Source: Actinomycetales bacterium
GTDB lineage: Bacteria; Actinomycetota; Actinomycetes; S36-B12
DNA length: 15,016 nt
NCBI GenBank assembly: GCA_017849335.1
Contig: JAFIHP010000313.1
Span: 1-15,016 of the forward strand
Direction of reading: 5' to 3'
Made by a program: the position numbers and the translations under genes. The notes under the pieces are model-generated. The model had not been told where the DNA came from and made no database searches. It worked only from the letters and a program-made list of their open reading frames with translations. Below, one piece after another: positions 13,084 to 15,016 of this stretch (the stretch's first letter is position 1; every line of letters begins with the position of its first letter).

Positions 13084-15016
13084 CTAGCCGTCCGACGCCC
13101 CCGGGGAGGGCAGCTGGATCGGGTTGTTCTGCGGCGGGAACTGCACGAACGACCCGTCCGCCCACGGCTGACTGGTCGGCTCGAGCCGCTTGCGCGTGCG
13201 CTGCTCGTCCAGCAGCGTCGCCATCGTCGACTGGACCTGCGCCCATGCCGCGACGCCGAACAGGTTCGACAGCTCGGCCGGATCGGCGGAGACGTTGTAG
13301 AGCTCGAACTCGTCGGGCGGCGGCGGCACCTGACCGGCGGACGGCTGCGCCGCTTTCACGGTGGTCGTCGCGGTCTTCGGACCGGGCGTGTTGAAGCGGC
13401 CGCTGGTGATCGTCTCGACGTTCTGGGAGTTCGGGCTGGTCCAGAACGCGGGGTTGTCCCAGTACCGGGTGTACTTCCAGCGCTCCTTCGCCCCGTCCGG
13501 GCCGGTGGGCAAGGTCGCGACGACGGTCTCGATGTGGTTCGGCTGCGCCACGGCGGCGTAGTTCACGCCGTTCCATGCGATCTGCTGGATGCCCTTGGAC
13601 GGCTCGTCCTCGCTCATGTAGTACTGCGGGACGTCCGAGACGTCCTCCCAGGTGACGTCCCCGAGCAGTGCCGCCGACAGGTCACGGCCGGGAAGCTCAC
13701 GCACCTGCGTGTGGGTCTGCCGCAGCCGGGTCCGCAGCACCTCCTCGTCCAGTCCCGCGAGGCCCAGCATCGTGGGCAGCAGGTCCGCGTGGCTCGTCAG
13801 GAGATCGGTCGAGGCGCCCTCCGGGAAGAGCGTCGGGCTGTGCACGACGAACGGGACCTTGAGCATCTCCTCGTACGCCGAGTACCACTTCTGGAACAGC
13901 CCGCCGTGTGAGCCCAGCAGCTCGCCGTGATCCGACAGGTAGATGACGATCGTGTCGCGTGCCTGCCGAGGGGTGCTCTCCAGCTCCGACAGCACCCGTC
14001 CCACCTGCCCGTCCACGTTCTTCTGCAGCTGGTAGTAGAAGCGGTGGTAGTCCAGGCCGTTCACGCGCGGCTGGAAGACCTGGGGGTACGTCGCCTGGTA
14101 GCTCGCCTGAGCGGTGGGCTTCCCGCTCAGGTCCTCCGTCGACGACGCGCGGTAGAGGTCGGTGAACAGGTCGCGGGGAACGTTGGACCCGGCGAGCTGC
14201 TGCGCGAGGTAGAACTGCTGCTGCGCCAGTGAGAGGGTCCCCCAGATCGTGATGTCGTGCGGGTTGACGTACGAGTTCACCATCAGCCACGGCCGGTCCG
14301 ACCCGCGCAGGGCACGCAACTGGCGGACGCCCTGGGTCGCGAAGTACTCGTCCCGGCCGCGTCCTCCCGGCCCCGACGAACCGGAGTTGAGGGGGTTGCT
14401 GCCGTGCGGCTCGGGACCCACCCATCCGGTGAACCCGTACTCCTCGAGCACACCGGCTTCCAGGTACACCGACTCCAGGCGCGGGTCCGGAAGGCCCGCG
14501 TTGTCGTAGGACGGCAAGGGGTTGTAGCTGCCCGGCTGGTAGAGGTCGGCGTCGGAGACGTGCCACTTGCCCTTGTAGAACGTGTCGTAGCCGGCGGCCC
14601 GGAACCACGAGCCCATCGTCGGGACCGTCGTCGGGTCCAGCCAGAAGAGGTCCGACTCGTGGGCCGACTTCGCTGCTCCCGACGTCTGGGAGACCCCGTG
14701 AAGAGACGGGTACTGGCCGGTCATGAAGGACGCACGGCTCGGCTGGCATGCCGCCGACATGATGTAGTGGTTGGCGAAGTCGATCCCGTTCCGGCGGAGC
14801 CGCTCCTGGGTCGGGAGGTTCGCGACGCGCCAGCGCTTGAGCTCGTCCGACTCGTACACCGTGGGATATCGCTGCTCGTCGACGATGAAGACCAGGAAGT
14901 TCGGCCGGCGTCGCAGCCGGCCGCGGGGCGTGAACGGGAGCGCAGCCGCCTGCGCCTGGCCGCCCGCGAGCACGGAGCCCAGCCCCGCAGCGACGCCGGC
15001 CGCGCCGGCGCCCTGG
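13084..15016 (-). CDS. Exported sulfatase (arylsulfatase family), 5' end missing
   Basis: Predicted secreted or cell-envelope sulfate-ester hydrolase. The reading frame is open to the window edge (about 644 codons), so the true start is outside; a GTG at 14973 lies inside the signal peptide and is not the start. The visible N-terminus QGAGAAGVAAGLGSVLAG followed by GQAQAAA is the hydrophobic core and AxA-type cleavage site of a signal peptide, and the QGAGAAG style suggests a Tat signal whose arginines are off the window. The active-site motif CQPSR (Cys codon 14748-14746) is the C-x-P-x-R signature converted to formylglycine. FIVDEQR gives the first metal site, KGKWHVSD the Lys/His pair, and YLSDHGELLGSHG the second metal site. 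The substrate is unknown. No formylglycine-generating enzyme or partner is in view. Confidence 0.92.
   Translation of the reverse strand, partial: QGAGAAGVAAGLGSVLAGGQAQAAALPFTPRGRLRRRPNFLVFIVDEQRYPTVYESDELKRWRVANLPTQERLRRNGIDFANHYIMSAACQPSRASFMTGQYPSLHGVSQTSGAAKSAHESDLFWLDPTTVPTMGSWFRAAGYDTFYKGKWHVSDADLYQPGSYNPLPSYDNAGLPDPRLESVYLEAGVLEEYGFTGWVGPEPHGSNPLNSGSSGPGGRGRDEYFATQGVRQLRALRGSDRPWLMVNSYVNPHDITIWGTLSLAQQQFYLAQQLAGSNVPRDLFTDLYRASSTEDLSGKPTAQASYQATYPQVFQPRVNGLDYHRFYYQLQKNVDGQVGRVLSELESTPRQARDTIVIYLSDHGELLGSHGGLFQKWYSAYEEMLKVPFVVHSPTLFPEGASTDLLTSHADLLPTMLGLAGLDEEVLRTRLRQTHTQVRELPGRDLSAALLGDVTWEDVSDVPQYYMSEDEPSKGIQQIAWNGVNYAAVAQPNHIETVVATLPTGPDGAKERWKYTRYWDNPAFWTSPNSQNVETITSGRFNTPGPKTATTTVKAAQPSAGQVPPPPDEFELYNVSADPAELSNLFGVAAWAQVQSTMATLLDEQRTRKRLEPTSQPWADGSFVQFPPQNNPIQLPSPGASDG

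Noticed and set aside
13004..13576. N-terminal extension of the oxidoreductase frame
   Set aside because: It is an out-of-frame reading of the sulfatase 3' half; the FAD domain and the AGGAG-GTG start place the gene at 12988.
1..15016. Search by eye for tRNA/rRNA, CRISPR repeats, insertion-sequence ends, phage or toxin-antitoxin genes
   Set aside because: No cloverleaf, regular spaced repeats, transposase motifs or small paired genes were seen; nearly all bases are covered by conventional coding genes.

Overview
The window is very GC-rich, with frequent GTG starts and dense overlapping genes. Its protein sequences look like those of a high-GC actinobacterium. A Nocardioidaceae/Aeromicrobium-like source is my impression from recalled sequence resemblance, not something proven here. 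I find nine protein-coding genes, two of them cut by the window edges. I see no rRNA, tRNA, insertion sequence, phage gene or CRISPR array. No stretch without a gene exceeds 300 bases; the largest gap is about 155 bp.

Region 1 (1-5606, minus strand) reads, in transcription order, PucR-family regulator > dxr > rseP-type site-2 protease > GNAT acetyltransferase > ispG (3' end cut off). Every junction overlaps: three by 4 bases (GTGA) and one by 8 bases. The five genes therefore look like one translationally coupled unit. Two of them (dxr, ispG) are enzymes of the MEP route to isoprenoids. The dxr-rseP-ispG order is a familiar actinobacterial core; the regulator at its head and the acetyltransferase inside it are the unusual parts.

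Region 2 (5607-7166) is the divergent partner: gabT (4-aminobutyrate aminotransferase) on the plus strand. The 156-bp gap to the regulator holds a perfect 9-bp inverted repeat, the best operator candidate in the window. A very strong hairpin terminator follows gabT. A PucR-type GabR controlling gab genes is known from Corynebacterium glutamicum, so a GABA-sensing switch is the natural reading here.

Region 3 (7167-10166) holds a small secreted protein of unknown function (plus strand). It converges, with a 15-bp gap, on glgP (glycogen/maltodextrin phosphorylase, minus strand).

Region 4 (10167-13003, minus strand) is a probable two-gene amino-acid/polyamine unit: a DAO-family FAD oxidoreductase followed by a saccharopine/carboxynorspermidine dehydrogenase-like enzyme. 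Candidate hairpins and a -10-like box lie between them. With gabT nearby, a link to polyamine, lysine or GABA metabolism is possible but unproven.

Region 5 (13084-15016, minus strand) is a large exported sulfatase whose N-terminal signal peptide runs off the window end. The most interesting points are the regulator-to-isoprenoid operon coupling, the divergent operator, and the possible polyamine/GABA grouping. No clearly new defence or mobile system is visible.
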